Shown here piece after piece: positions 18,090-27,437 of a stretch of DNA of 64,000 nt (position 1 is the first letter of the stretch; every line of letters starts with the position of its first letter). The stretch comes from Burkholderiales bacterium (GTDB lineage: Bacteria > Pseudomonadota > Gammaproteobacteria > Burkholderiales > Burkholderiaceae_C). The notes below the pieces were generated by a model, which had not been told where the DNA came from, searched no databases, and saw only the letters and a program-made list of their open reading frames with translations. Made by a program: the position numbers and the translations under genes. The stretch covers positions 1-64,000 of the forward strand of contig JAIOOS010000019.1 in the NCBI GenBank assembly GCA_021414305.1, in the 5' to 3' direction.

Positions 18090-20477
18090 GTGAGTGAAAA
18101 CAACAGCGAGGACAGCGCGCGGGCGGCAGGCAGCGGGCGGTCCGGTTCGTCCTTGCCGCCCTGGGCGAGGCTTCTGCTGCGCCTCGTCGGGGGTCTTTTC
18201 GGGCTGGTCGCGGCGGCGGCCCTGTCGGTTGTCCTGATCGCCGGCATCGCGCTCGCGGTCTCGTATCCCAACCTGCCGGAGATCGACAGCCTGACCGATT
18301 ACCGGCCCAAGCTGCCGATGCGCGTCTTTTCTTCGGACGGCGTGTTGCTGGGGGAATTCGGCGAGGAACGGCGCAACTTCGTGCCGATCGGCGAGATTCC
18401 CAAGGTGATGCAGGACGCGGTGCTCGCGGCCGAGGACGCGAAGTTCTACAAGCACAGCGGCGTCAACTACGTGAGTGTGATCCGCGCCGGCCTCGCCAAC
18501 TTCGGCGAGGCGCGCAGCGCCCAGGGCGCCTCGACGATCACGATGCAGGTCGCGCGCAACTTCTATCTGTCTTCCGAGAAAACATTTACTCGCAAGATCT
18601 ACGAGATGTTGCTTTCGCTGAAAATCGAAACCCTGCTCAGCAAGGAGCAGATTCTCGAGGTCTATATGAACCATATTGCGCTCGGCCAGCGTGCATATGG
18701 CTTCGCTTCGGCCAGCGAGATCTATTTCGGCAAGCCGCTGAAGGACATCACGATCGCCGAAGCGGCGATGCTCGCCGGGCTGCCGAAGGCGCCTTCGGCG
18801 AACAATCCGATCGTCAACCCGGAACGGGCGACGATCCGCCAGCGCTACATCATCGACCGCATGCTCGAGAACGGCTTCATCACCGCCGAGCAGCACGAGG
18901 CGGCCAGGAAGCAGGTGCTGCGCTACCGCACGCCCTCGGAAGTGGCGGTGCACGCCGAGTACGTGGCCGAGCAGGCGCGGCAGATGATCTTCAACCAGTA
19001 CGGGCCGGAGGCCTACACCCGCGGCCTCAACGTCTGGCTGACGATCGATTCGGGCGAGCAGACGCTCGCCTACCGGGCCCTGCGCAAGGGCATCCTCGAC
19101 TACGAGCGGCGTCAGGTCTACCGCGGCCCGGAAGACTACGTCGACCTGCCCGCCGACCAGAAGGAAATGGACGCGCGCATCGCCGACGCGCTGCAGGAGT
19201 TTCCCGACAACGACGAGCTGAAGGCCGCGGTCGTGACGGAGGCGTCGGCGAAGAAGGTCGTCGCCGTCCTGCAGAACGGCCAGCCGATCACGATCACCGG
19301 CGAGGGCTTGAAGCCGGCGACTTCCGCGCTCGCCGCCAAGCCCAATCCGAAGACGCAGATCCGGCCCGGCGCCATCGTCCGCCTGGTCCGCGGCCCCAAG
19401 GGCGACTGGACCATCACCCAGCTGCCCGAGGTCGAGGGCGCCTTCGTCGCGCTCGACCCGCGCACAGGAGCGGTTCGAGCCATGGTCGGCGGCTTCGACT
19501 ACTCGAAGAGCAAGTTCAACCACGTCACGCAGGCCTGGCGGCAGCCTGGCTCGAGCTTCAAGCCGTTCATCTACTCGGCATCGCTCGAGAAGGGCTTCAC
19601 TCCGGCGACCGTGATCAACGACGCGCCGCTGTTCTTCGACGCCGGCTCGACCGGCAGCCAGCCCTGGGAGCCCAAGAACTACGACGGCAAGTTCGACGGT
19701 CCGATGACCATGCGGCGCGGGCTCGCGGCGTCGAAGAACATGATCTCGATCCGCATCCTGAAGTCGATCGGCCCTGCCTACGCCCAGCAATGGGTCTCCC
19801 GCTTCGGCTTCGACCCGGAGAAGCATCCGGCCTACCTGACCATGGCGCTAGGCGCCGGTTCGGTGACGCCGCTGCAGATGGCCTCGGCCTACAGCGTGTT
19901 CGCCAACGGCGGCTATCGCGTCAACCCGATGCTGATCAGCCGGATCACCGACACCAAGGGCCACGTCATCAACGAGGCGCGCGTGCCGGTGCTCGACGAA
20001 TCGATGCGCACGCTCGACGCCCGCAACGCCTTCGTGATGACCAGCCTCCTGCAGGAGGTCACGCGCTCCGGCACCGCCGCCAAGGCACAGGCGACGCTCA
20101 AGCGGCCCGACATCTACGGCAAGACCGGCACCACCAACGACTCGCTCGACGCCTGGTTCGCCGGCTGGCAGAAGAACATCGTCGGCGTCGTCTGGATGGG
20201 CTACGACCAGCCGCGGAAGCTCGGCGACCGCGAGACCGGCGGCGGCCTTTCGCTGCCGATCTGGATCGACTTCATGAGCACGGTGCTCAAAGGCATTCCG
20301 GTGCAGGAGCCTTCGGCGCCCGAAGGCGTGGTCAATGTCGGCGGCGAGTGGTTCTACGAAGAGTACGCGCGCGGCTCGGGCGTCAGCAGCGTCGGGCTCG
20401 ACGAGAAGGCGCCGACGGCGCCGAGCGAGGAAGAGCGCAACTCGATCCTCGACCTGTTCCGCAACAAGCAGCGCTGA
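18090..20477 (+). CDS. mrcA: Bifunctional penicillin-binding protein 1A
   Basis: Class A PBP that polymerises and cross-links peptidoglycan, 795 residues. One transmembrane helix lies near 35-58. The glycosyltransferase GT51 domain follows with catalytic Glu115 in AAEDAKFYKHSG and GASTITMQVARNFYL near 147-160. An OB-like linker spans about 330-450. In the transpeptidase domain the nucleophile is Ser488 with Lys491 (GSSFKPF), then S548-K-N550, and K678-T-G in YGKTGTTND. The family places PBP1A (ponA) divergent from pilM in many Pseudomonadota, as here. The start is GTG; no strong ribosome site is seen. Confidence 0.95.
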   Translation: MSENNSEDSARAAGSGRSGSSLPPWARLLLRLVGGLFGLVAAAALSVVLIAGIALAVSYPNLPEIDSLTDYRPKLPMRVFSSDGVLLGEFGEERRNFVPIGEIPKVMQDAVLAAEDAKFYKHSGVNYVSVIRAGLANFGEARSAQGASTITMQVARNFYLSSEKTFTRKIYEMLLSLKIETLLSKEQILEVYMNHIALGQRAYGFASASEIYFGKPLKDITIAEAAMLAGLPKAPSANNPIVNPERATIRQRYIIDRMLENGFITAEQHEAARKQVLRYRTPSEVAVHAEYVAEQARQMIFNQYGPEAYTRGLNVWLTIDSGEQTLAYRALRKGILDYERRQVYRGPEDYVDLPADQKEMDARIADALQEFPDNDELKAAVVTEASAKKVVAVLQNGQPITITGEGLKPATSALAAKPNPKTQIRPGAIVRLVRGPKGDWTITQLPEVEGAFVALDPRTGAVRAMVGGFDYSKSKFNHVTQAWRQPGSSFKPFIYSASLEKGFTPATVINDAPLFFDAGSTGSQPWEPKNYDGKFDGPMTMRRGLAASKNMISIRILKSIGPAYAQQWVSRFGFDPEKHPAYLTMALGAGSVTPLQMASAYSVFANGGYRVNPMLISRITDTKGHVINEARVPVLDESMRTLDARNAFVMTSLLQEVTRSGTAAKAQATLKRPDIYGKTGTTNDSLDAWFAGWQKNIVGVVWMGYDQPRKLGDRETGGGLSLPIWIDFMSTVLKGIPVQEPSAPEGVVNVGGEWFYEEYARGSGVSSVGLDEKAPTAPSEEERNSILDLFRNKQR

Positions 20478-20496
20478 GCCGGCGCCGCCGCGTCCC

Positions 20497-20847
20497 TCAG
20501 GGCTCGAAGCGCAGCGGCTTGCCGCCGAGCTCGCTGGCGCAGGCCGACAGCACGGCGAAGAACTCGCCGCCATCGCGGCCGTCGATCCAGCGCCCGCCCG
20601 CGGCCTTGAAGTGAAAGCCGCCGGAGGGCGCGGCGAGCCAGAGCTCGTGCAGCGGCGGCTGGGTGTTGATCACGATCGTGCCGCCGGCGGGAAAGCGCAG
20701 CTCCAGCAGGCCGCCGGTGCGGCTCGCGTCGATGTCGATCACGTCTTCCTCGAGCAGGCGATCGACGGTCGCCTCGACCGCCGCCATGGCGGCGCGGGCG
20801 CGGCTGTCGTAGTCGACGTCGGAAAGTCGTTCGGGGGCGAGGGTCAT
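20497..20847 (-). CDS. cyaY: Iron donor protein CyaY (bacterial frataxin)
   Basis: Frataxin homologue of 116 residues that modulates iron-sulfur cluster assembly. The N-terminal acidic helix is present (LSDVDYDSRARAAMAAVEATVDRL, then EEDVIDIDASRTGGLLELRF). The beta sheet follows with TIVINTQPPLHELWLAA and GGFHFKAAGGRWIDGRDGGEFF, all typical CyaY segments. Start is the ATG at 20847; the longer open frame upstream runs antisense through lptM and lysA and is rejected. Only 18 bases separate its start from lptM. Confidence 0.92.
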   Translation of the reverse strand: MTLAPERLSDVDYDSRARAAMAAVEATVDRLLEEDVIDIDASRTGGLLELRFPAGGTIVINTQPPLHELWLAAPSGGFHFKAAGGRWIDGRDGGEFFAVLSACASELGGKPLRFEP

Positions 20848-20853
20848 GGTCGA

Positions 20854-20859
20854 TAAAAT
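20854..20859 (+). promoter_or_regulatory. -10 box predicting a leaderless lptM-lysA message
   Basis: TAAAAT is followed by CGCCGC and then the lptM ATG at 20866, exactly where transcription from this -10 should begin. The -35 region lies inside cyaY and is weak. The fit of the -10 to the A of ATG suggests a leaderless transcript. Confidence 0.45.
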
Positions 20860-20865
20860 CGCCGC

Positions 20866-21045
20866 ATGGAGCAGCTTCGGTCGAGTGTAGTGGGCAAGGC
20901 GAGGGACGCGACCTGCGTGGCCTTCGCCCTGGCAGCGTTCGTTCCGCTGGCTGCATGCGGCCTCAAGGGTCCGCTGGTCCAGGCGACGCCGGCGGCCGCG
21001 GCCAGCGCCGCGGCGATCGCGGCTTCGGCGGCTCCGTCCCGGTGA
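20866..21045 (+). CDS. lptM: Small lipoprotein LptM (YifL-like)
   Basis: Lipoprotein of 59 residues. The signal (CVAFALAAFVPLAAC) has its lipobox Cys at position 31, immediately followed by GLKGPL. The motif CGxKGPL is the signature of LptM/YifL, which in E. coli assists LptD maturation in the LPS transport complex. The tail is Ala-rich and of low complexity. The gene lies directly before lysA with a TGATG overlap, the common arrangement in Pseudomonadota. Confidence 0.88.
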   Translation: MEQLRSSVVGKARDATCVAFALAAFVPLAACGLKGPLVQATPAAAASAAAIAASAAPSR

Positions 21046-22319
21046 TGCGCCTGCCCGGCGCGCCCGAAGTCGCCTATCGCGGCGACTCGCTTCATCTCGA
21101 GGACCTGTCGGTGAGCGAGCTGGCGCGCCGCTTCGGCACGCCGCTTTATGCCTATTCAACGGCGTCGATGGAGCGGGCGCTCTCAGCCTACCGGAGGGCG
21201 CTCGTCGGCCGCGACCATCTGATCTGCTATGCCGTGAAGGCGAACTCGAACCTGGCCGTGCTGCAGTGGTTCGCGCGCCAGGGCTGCGGCTTCGACATCG
21301 TTTCCGGCGGCGAGCTCGAGCGGGTCCTGGCGGCAGGCGGCGATGCGGCGCGGGTCGTCTTCTCCGGCGTCGGCAAGACTCGCGCCGAGATGGCGCAGGC
21401 ACTGGCCGCCGGCGTGCTCTGCTTCAACGTCGAAAGCGTGGGCGAGCTCGAGGCGCTGTCCGCCGTCGCGGGCGCGAGCGGGCGAAGCGCCCGGGTCAGC
21501 CTGCGCATCAACCCCGACGTCGACGCCAAGACCCACCCCTACATCTCCACCGGCCTGCGCGGCAACAAGTTCGGCATCGCCCACACCGAAGCGCTGGCGG
21601 CGTTCCGCCATGCCGCTGAGCAGCCGGGGATCGAGGTCGCCGGCATCGACTGCCACATCGGCTCGCAGATCACCGAAAGCTCGCCCTATGTCGAGGCGCT
21701 CGACCGCCTGCTCGACCTGATCGAGACGCTCGAGGCCGAAGGCATCGCCATCCCCCACCTCGACCTCGGCGGCGGCTTGGGCATCGCCTACGACACCGAG
21801 ACGCCTCCCGATGCCGAAGAGCTGATCCGCCGCCTGCTCGAACGCATCGACGCGCGCGGCCACGGCGGGCGCAAGCTCCTGTTCGAGCCGGGACGCTCGC
21901 TCGTCGGCAACGCCGGCGTGCTGGTCAGCGAGGTGATCTACGTCAAGCCGGGCGAGAGCAAGAACTTCTGCATCGTCGACGCGGCGATGAACGACCTGGC
22001 GCGCCCTGCCATGTACGGCGCCTGGATGCGCATCGTCGAATGCGAGCGCGGCCAGGGCGAGCCGCAGGTTTTCGACGTGGTCGGGCCGATCTGCGAATCG
22101 GGCGACTGGCTCGGCCGCGACCGGGCGCTGGCGGTGCGGCCGGGCGCGCACGTCGCGATCCTCTCCGCGGGCGCGTACGCCATGAGCATGTCGAGCAACT
22201 ACAACACGCGCGGCCGCGCCGCCGAGGTGCTGGTGAGCGGCGACCAGGCCTGGCTGGTGCGCGAGCGCGAGACCACCGCCGACCAGATTCGCGGCGAGCA
22301 CCTGCTGCCCGGGCGCTGA
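21045..22319 (+). CDS. lysA: Diaminopimelate decarboxylase
   Basis: Last step of lysine biosynthesis: PLP-dependent decarboxylation of meso-diaminopimelate. Protein of 424 residues. The PLP Lys is K65 in CYAVKANSN. Other family motifs are GCGFDIVSGGEL, HIGSQI, DLGGGLGI (phosphate-binding), FEPGRSLVGNAG and GPICESGDW, where Cys acts in the dimer-shared active site. The start ATG overlaps the lptM stop, so the two genes are translationally coupled. Confidence 0.95.
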   Translation: MRLPGAPEVAYRGDSLHLEDLSVSELARRFGTPLYAYSTASMERALSAYRRALVGRDHLICYAVKANSNLAVLQWFARQGCGFDIVSGGELERVLAAGGDAARVVFSGVGKTRAEMAQALAAGVLCFNVESVGELEALSAVAGASGRSARVSLRINPDVDAKTHPYISTGLRGNKFGIAHTEALAAFRHAAEQPGIEVAGIDCHIGSQITESSPYVEALDRLLDLIETLEAEGIAIPHLDLGGGLGIAYDTETPPDAEELIRRLLERIDARGHGGRKLLFEPGRSLVGNAGVLVSEVIYVKPGESKNFCIVDAAMNDLARPAMYGAWMRIVECERGQGEPQVFDVVGPICESGDWLGRDRALAVRPGAHVAILSAGAYAMSMSSNYNTRGRAAEVLVSGDQAWLVRERETTADQIRGEHLLPGR

Positions 22320-22350
22320 GCCGCGAAGCGCCGACAGGCGCTACTGCGGC
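22320..22350. terminator. Hairpin between convergent lysA and dppF
   Basis: Stem AGCGCC-gaca-GGCGCT (22327-22342) sits inside a second stem GCCGC...GCGGC (22320-22324 with 22346-22350). There is no T-tract, so it may slow polymerase or protect 3' ends rather than act as a full intrinsic terminator. It occupies almost the whole gap between lysA and the converging ABC gene. Confidence 0.45.
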
Positions 22351-22356
22351 TCGGGG

Positions 22357-23385
22357 CTAGATCCGCCCTTCCTCGACGGCGTGGCAGGCGACCCGCGTCG
22401 GGCCGAATGCCAGCAGCACGGGCCGTTCGACCCGACAACGCTCGTTCGCATGCGGGCAGCGCGGATTGAAGCTGCAGCCGGCCGGCGGGTTGAGCGGGTT
22501 CGGCACCTCGCCCTGCACCGGAATGCGCGCGCGCCCGCTCATGTGGATGTCGGGAATGGCGTCGAGCAGCATCCGCGTGTACGGATGGCGCGGCGCGGCG
22601 AACAGCGCCGACTTGGCGGCGATCTCGACGATGCGGCCGAGATACATCACGCCGACCTGGTCGCTCACGTGGCGGACGACGGCGAGGTTGTGCGAGATGA
22701 ACAGGTAGGTGAGGCCCTGCCGCGCCTGCAGGTCCTTCATGATGTTGAGCACCTGCGCCTGCACCGAAACGTCGAGCGCCGAGGTCGGCTCGTCGCAGAC
22801 CAGGAACTCGGGCTCGGTGGCGAGCGCCCGGGCGATCGAGATCCGCTGCCGCTGCCCGCCGGAGAACTGGTGCGGAAACTTCTCCGCGTCGGCGGCGGCG
22901 AGCCCGACCGACTGCAGCAACTCGGCGACGCGGGCGGCGAGCTGGCGGTCGTTCTCGGCGCCCGAGCGACCCTCGGCGAAGCCGTGCTCGCGCAGCGGCT
23001 CGGCGACAATGTCCTGCACCTTCCAGCGCGGGTTGAGGCTGGCGTAGGGATCCTGGAAGATCATCTGCATGCGCCGGCGTACTGCGTTCGGCCGGCCCTT
23101 GCCGGCGGTGTCGAGCCCGTCGAAGAGAACCCGGCCGCGCGTGGGCTCGTACAGCCCGACCAGGAGCCGCGCGACGGTGCTCTTGCCGCAGCCCGACTCA
23201 CCGACCAGCGCCAGGGTCGTGCCGCGGCTGATGGTGAAGGCGACGTCGTCGACCGCATGGACGTACTGCCGGGGCTTGCGCTCGACCATCCGGTTGAGCC
23301 AGGGCGCGGAGACGTCGAAGGTCTTGGCCAAGCCGTCGACCTCGACCAGCGGCGACGACGCCTTCGCGTCGACGGTGGCGCTCAT
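22357..23385 (-). CDS. Peptide/nickel-type ABC importer ATPase (DppF/OppF-like)
   Basis: Second ATPase of a peptide/opine/nickel (PepT) family importer, 342 residues. Walker A is GESGCGKST, the Q-loop [12 protein letters not shown], the signature [15 protein letters not shown] and Walker [13 protein letters not shown]; the H-loop is in ISHNL. The C-terminal oligopeptide domain with [14 protein letters not shown], whose Cys may bind an iron-sulfur cluster in relatives, is present. The ATG overlaps the stop of the partner ATPase by four bases. Substrate is not predictable from the ATPases. Confidence 0.9.
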   Translation of the reverse strand: MSATVDAKASSPLVEVDGLAKTFDVSAPWLNRMVERKPRQYVHAVDDVAFTISRGTTLALVGESGCGKSTVARLLVGLYEPTRGRVLFDGLDTAGKGRPNAVRRRMQMIFQDPYASLNPRWKVQDIVAEPLREHGFAEGRSGAENDRQLAARVAELLQSVGLAAADAEKFPHQFSGGQRQRISIARALATEPEFLVCDEPTSALDVSVQAQVLNIMKDLQARQGLTYLFISHNLAVVRHVSDQVGVMYLGRIVEIAAKSALFAAPRHPYTRMLLDAIPDIHMSGRARIPVQGEVPNPLNPPAGCSFNPRCPHANERCRVERPVLLAFGPTRVACHAVEEGRI

Positions 23386-24365
23386 GCCGCGGCCTGCAGC
23401 GGCGCGGCGTGCAACCAGCACGCGGCCTGGGTGGGGCCGGCGTTCATCAGGTCGGGCCGCTCGACCAGGCACCGGTCGAACGCCCGCGGACAGCGCGGAT
23501 TGAAGGCGCAGCCACGGGGGATGGCGGTCAGGCGCGGCATGGCGCCGTCGATCTGCAGCAGGCGCGGACGATCCTCGTCCATCGCCGGGATCGAGCCCAT
23601 GAGGCCGGCGGTGTAGGGATGCGCGGGCGAATGGATGACCGCCGCCACCGGGCCGATCTCGACCACCCGACCGGCATACATCACGGCGACGCGGTCGCAG
23701 GTCTCGGCGATCACGCCCATGTCGTGCGTGACCAGCATGACGGCCGCGCCATGCTCCTTGCACAGGCGCTTGAGCAGCGAAATGATCTGCGCCTGGATCG
23801 AGACGTCGAGCGCCGTGGTCGGCTCGTCGGCGACGATCAGCTTCGGCTCGCCGGCCAGGGCCAGGGCGATCACGACCCGCTGGCGCATGCCGCCGGAGAA
23901 CTGGTGCGGGTACTGATCGAGCCGTTCCTCGGCGGCGGGGATGCCGGTTTCCTGGAGCAGGCGCACCGCGCGCCGGCGCGCCTCGGCGGCATTCACCGGC
24001 AGGTGCGTCTGGATCGTCTCGATCAGCTGCCGGCCTATCGTGTAGAGCGGGTCGAGCGAGGTCAGCGGGTCCTGGAAGATCGCGCCGATCGATCGGCCAC
24101 GAACCTTGCGCATCTCCTCGTACGGCAGGTTGTCGATGCGCCGGCCGTCGAAGCGGATCTCGCCGGCGGCGATCCGGCCGGGCGGATCGAGCAGGCCGAT
24201 GATCGCCGCGCCGGTAAGCGACTTGCCGGCGCCCGACTCGCCGACCACGCCCAGGATCTCGCCCGGCGCGATCGCGAACGAGATGTCGTCGAGCGCGACC
24301 AGCGTGCCCCGCCGCGTGGGGAACTCGACCCGGAGATGGCGAACGTCGAGCAGCGGGTCGGGCAT
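23382..24365 (-). CDS. Peptide/nickel-type ABC importer ATPase (DppD/OppD-like)
   Basis: First ATPase of the pair, 327 residues. Walker A is GESGAGKSL, the Q-loop [11 protein letters not shown], the signature [15 protein letters not shown] and Walker [13 protein letters not shown]. The C-terminal domain has [14 protein letters not shown]. It should form a heterodimer with the following ATPase under the two permeases encoded upstream. A small lipoprotein gene separates it from the permease gene. Confidence 0.9.
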   Translation of the reverse strand: MPDPLLDVRHLRVEFPTRRGTLVALDDISFAIAPGEILGVVGESGAGKSLTGAAIIGLLDPPGRIAAGEIRFDGRRIDNLPYEEMRKVRGRSIGAIFQDPLTSLDPLYTIGRQLIETIQTHLPVNAAEARRRAVRLLQETGIPAAEERLDQYPHQFSGGMRQRVVIALALAGEPKLIVADEPTTALDVSIQAQIISLLKRLCKEHGAAVMLVTHDMGVIAETCDRVAVMYAGRVVEIGPVAAVIHSPAHPYTAGLMGSIPAMDEDRPRLLQIDGAMPRLTAIPRGCAFNPRCPRAFDRCLVERPDLMNAGPTQAACWLHAAPLQAAA

Positions 24366-24378
24366 GCGGGCTCGGTGG

Positions 24379-24813
24379 TTACGCCGGGGTGCAGCCGCTC
24401 ACGGGCTCCTGGTGGTCGACGCGGACCGTGAAGTCGGTGGCCAGCGGGTTCGTCTTCACCGCGACCAGGTAGTAGCGCGTGCAGGGCGCGATCTCCAGCG
24501 GAACGGTGCGCGTTTCGCCAATCCCGCCGGTGCCGCCAGGCGGCCCCTGGACCGTGACCTGGCGCATGCCGGCGTCGACCAGGGAGACCGGGCGCTGATA
24601 GGGATCGGAGAGGTCAGCCACGCGCCGCAGCGGGCCGGCCATCACGTCCTTGCCGTCGACGCGAACGATCGAGACGGGATAGGTGTCGATGGGCACGCGG
24701 TAGTAGCGCGAGCCGGACAACTGCGAATAGTGATAGTCGGTGCTTGCACACGCGGCGACCACCGCACTGGCCGCCAGGATGGCGGCGGGACGCAAGAGGC
24801 GGGAGATCTGCAT
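24379..24813 (-). CDS. Unrecognised small lipoprotein inside the dpp-like operon
   Basis: Protein of 144 residues with a lipoprotein signal (LLRPAAILAASAVVAAC, Cys22). The mature part has beta-rich stretches such as SRYYRVPIDTYPVSIVRVDG and TRYYLVAVKTNPLATDF. Two Cys near the C-terminus (PCTRYY, SGCTP) could form a disulfide. I recognise no domain. It is placed between dppC-like and dppD-like genes on the same strand with gaps of 13 and 38 bases, so it is probably co-transcribed and may be an accessory factor at the membrane. This role is inference. Confidence 0.65.
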   Translation of the reverse strand: MQISRLLRPAAILAASAVVAACASTDYHYSQLSGSRYYRVPIDTYPVSIVRVDGKDVMAGPLRRVADLSDPYQRPVSLVDAGMRQVTVQGPPGGTGGIGETRTVPLEIAPCTRYYLVAVKTNPLATDFTVRVDHQEPVSGCTPA

Positions 24814-24851
24814 GATCGATTCCTCGGGAGGGGGCGGTTAGCTTACGACCG

Positions 24852-25859
24852 TCAGCGCAGGCGCGGGTTCAGCGCGTCGCGCAGCCAGTCACCGAACAGG
24901 TTGATGCTCAGTGCTATCAGAACGAGCATCGTGCCCGGAAAGATGACAAGCCACCAGGCGCCGCTGAAGAGTTGCTTGTTGCCCTCGTTGATGAAGGTGC
25001 CGAGGGAGGGCGAGGTCGGCGAGACGCCGACGCCGAGGAAGGACAGCGTCGCTTCGGCCAGGATCGCCGTGGCGACCTGGATCGTCGAGAGCACGAGCAC
25101 CGGGCCCATGACGTTCGGCAGCACGTGCTTCATCATGATCCGAAGCGGCGGAACGCCGATCACGCGCGCCGCCTGCACGTACTCCTTGTGCCGCTCGACC
25201 ATGGTCGAGCCGCGCACCGCCCGGGCGTACTGCACCCAGCCCGGCAGGGCGATGGCGATGATCAGCACGCCGAAGGCGAGCGTGTCGTGCGCGCCGGGGA
25301 AGAGAGCGTGGCCGACGCCGGCGATCAGGAGCGCGATCAGGATCGACGGAAACGAGAGCATGACGTCGCAGATGCGCATGATCAGCGCATCGAGCCGGCC
25401 GCCGACGTAGCCGGAGACCAGACCCAGGCTGACGCCGATCAGCATCGAGAGCAGCACCGATGCGCCGCCGACGAAGAGCGAGATCCGGGCCCCGTACATC
25501 AGGGCCGAGAGGACGTCTCGCCCCTGCTCGTCGGTGCCGAGCAGGTACTTCGCGGTACCGCCTTCCATCCAGGCGGGAGGCAGCATCGAGTCGCCGAGCT
25601 CGAGGGTCGCCAGGTCGGTCGGGTTGTGCGGAGCGATCACTCCGGCGAAGACGGCGCAGACGATGCAGATCAGGGCGACGGCGGCCGAGCCGATGGCCAT
25701 CGGCGAGCCGCGAAATGAGTGCCAGAAGTCGCCGTCGAGGAAGCGGGCCCAGCGGCCCGGCGCGACAGCGACCGGTTCCGGCCCTGGCGGCAGGTCGCGA
25801 CGGGCTGCCAGTCCGCCGGGCACCGCAGCCTGGACTACTTCGACTTGAGCGTGATCCAC
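24852..25859 (-). CDS. Peptide/nickel-type ABC importer permease (DppC-like)
   Basis: Inner-membrane permease of 335 residues. The N-terminal cytoplasmic segment is followed by a first helix (SAAVALICIVCAVFAGVIA), a periplasmic loop with LGTDEQGRDVLSALMYGARISL (the OppC/DppC hallmark), several more helices, and the EAA loop VQAARVIGVPPLRIMMKHVLPN. The start overlaps the end of the solute-binding gene by 25 bases; a GTG a few codons downstream is an alternative. It pairs with the DppB-like permease. Confidence 0.9.
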   Translation of the reverse strand: MDHAQVEVVQAAVPGGLAARRDLPPGPEPVAVAPGRWARFLDGDFWHSFRGSPMAIGSAAVALICIVCAVFAGVIAPHNPTDLATLELGDSMLPPAWMEGGTAKYLLGTDEQGRDVLSALMYGARISLFVGGASVLLSMLIGVSLGLVSGYVGGRLDALIMRICDVMLSFPSILIALLIAGVGHALFPGAHDTLAFGVLIIAIALPGWVQYARAVRGSTMVERHKEYVQAARVIGVPPLRIMMKHVLPNVMGPVLVLSTIQVATAILAEATLSFLGVGVSPTSPSLGTFINEGNKQLFSGAWWLVIFPGTMLVLIALSINLFGDWLRDALNPRLR

Positions 25860-27412
25860 TTGAAGTACATGTAGTTGTTCGGCAGCTGGACCAGGCTCAC
25901 CTTGTCGCTGTGCGCCCAGGCCAGGGCCTGCTGGTGCAGCGGAATGTGGCCGACGTCGTCCTGGTGGATGCGGAACGCCTCGCGGATCAACTCGTTGCGC
26001 TTCTTCTGGTCGGTCTCCGACTGGATCTTCGCCGTCAGCTCGTCGAGCTTCGGATTGCTGTAGGCGCCGAGGTTGAAGGTGCCCTGCCCCTTGTCGTTCG
26101 GCGTCGCCATGATCGAGGAGAGCACGTCGTGCGCATCGACCGTGCTCGGCGTCCAGCCGAGCAGGTAGAAGCTGGTGTCACGACGCAGGATCTTGGGGAA
26201 GTAGCTGACCTTGGTCTCGGCCTGCAGGTTGATCTTGACGCCGATGCGAGCCAGGTTCGCCGCCACCGCCTGGCAGATCGCCGAGTCGTTCACGTAGCGG
26301 TCGTTGGGGCAGTTCATCGTCACCTCGAAGCCGTTCGGATAGCCGGCTTCGGCGAGCAGCTTCTTCGCCGCTTCGACGTCGTACGGGAAGCGCTTGTTCA
26401 TGTCGGGCTGGAAGCCGCGCACCGCCGCGCCGATCATCAGGCCGGTCGGCAGCGCCGCCCCGCGCATGACCCGAGACTTGATCGTCTCGATGTCGATCGC
26501 CTGGTAGAAGGCCTTGCGAACACGAACGTCCTTGAACGGGTTCTTGCCCTTGACGCTGGAGAACAGCAGCTCGTCGCGCTTCTGGTCCATGCCGAGGAAG
26601 ATCGTGCGCAGCTCGGGGCCTTGCAGCACGGTGAAGTTGCCGGCCGACTTGATGCGCTCGACGTCCTGCAGCGGCACCGGCTCCATCACGTCGGTCTCGC
26701 CCGAGAGCAGAGCGGCGACGCGGGTCGCGTCGTTGCCGATCGGCGTGAAGACGACCTCGTCGACATTGCTTTCGGACTTGCCCCACCAGTTGAAGTTCTT
26801 GACCAGCACGGTCCGCACCGAGGGCTGGCGTTCCTTCAGGCGGTACGGCCCGGTGCCGTTGGCCTTGAAGCTGGCGGTGTTCTCGATGCCCTTGCGGCGA
26901 TCGACGGGCTTCTCCGCCTTGTTGTCCTCGCACCATTTCCTGCTCATCATCGCCAGCGTGGTGAGCGTGTCGGGCAGGATCGGGTACGGCGCCGTGGTCT
27001 CGATCTCGATCGCGAGGTCGCCGACCTTGCGCACTTCCTTGATCGGATTGGTATAGCCCTTCATGTCGGAGCCGTCGCCGGCGGCGCGCTTGAAGGTGAA
27101 AACCACGTCGTCGGCGGTGAACGGCGTGCCATCGTGGAATTTGACGCCGGGCCGCAGGTCGAAGCGCCAGACCGTCGGACTGGTCTGCGTCCACTTGGTG
27201 GCCAGCGCCGGCACCAGACCCATCTTCTTGTCGCGCTCGATCAGCGACTCGTAGACGTTGCCGGTGAAGCTGAGCTGCAGGCTCTCGTTGAGCGAGTGCG
27301 GGTCCATCGACTGCACGTCGCCCTGATTGGAAACGCGCAGGGTCACGGCCTGCACCGAGGCCGCGGCAAGCGCGAGCGAAGCGACGAGAGCGGCGGAAAG
27401 GAGTCTTTTCAT
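25835..27412 (-). CDS. Family 5 extracellular solute-binding protein (DppA-like)
   Basis: Periplasmic receptor of the importer, 525 residues. Signal peptide MKRLLSAALVASLALAAASVQA. The SBP_bac_5 signature is visible in VWRFDLRPGVKFHDGTPFTADDVVFTF, with LVPALATKW before it. The ligand could be peptide, opine, nickel complex or another small solute. The ATG at 27412 gives a normal signal and has GGAAAG upstream. The gene lies between the two permeases, an atypical order since the receptor usually comes first. Confidence 0.9.
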   Translation of the reverse strand: MKRLLSAALVASLALAAASVQAVTLRVSNQGDVQSMDPHSLNESLQLSFTGNVYESLIERDKKMGLVPALATKWTQTSPTVWRFDLRPGVKFHDGTPFTADDVVFTFKRAAGDGSDMKGYTNPIKEVRKVGDLAIEIETTAPYPILPDTLTTLAMMSRKWCEDNKAEKPVDRRKGIENTASFKANGTGPYRLKERQPSVRTVLVKNFNWWGKSESNVDEVVFTPIGNDATRVAALLSGETDVMEPVPLQDVERIKSAGNFTVLQGPELRTIFLGMDQKRDELLFSSVKGKNPFKDVRVRKAFYQAIDIETIKSRVMRGAALPTGLMIGAAVRGFQPDMNKRFPYDVEAAKKLLAEAGYPNGFEVTMNCPNDRYVNDSAICQAVAANLARIGVKINLQAETKVSYFPKILRRDTSFYLLGWTPSTVDAHDVLSSIMATPNDKGQGTFNLGAYSNPKLDELTAKIQSETDQKKRNELIREAFRIHQDDVGHIPLHQQALAWAHSDKVSLVQLPNNYMYFKWITLKSK

Positions 27413-27437
27413 GGGAAGTTCCAGGTGACGATTCGAT

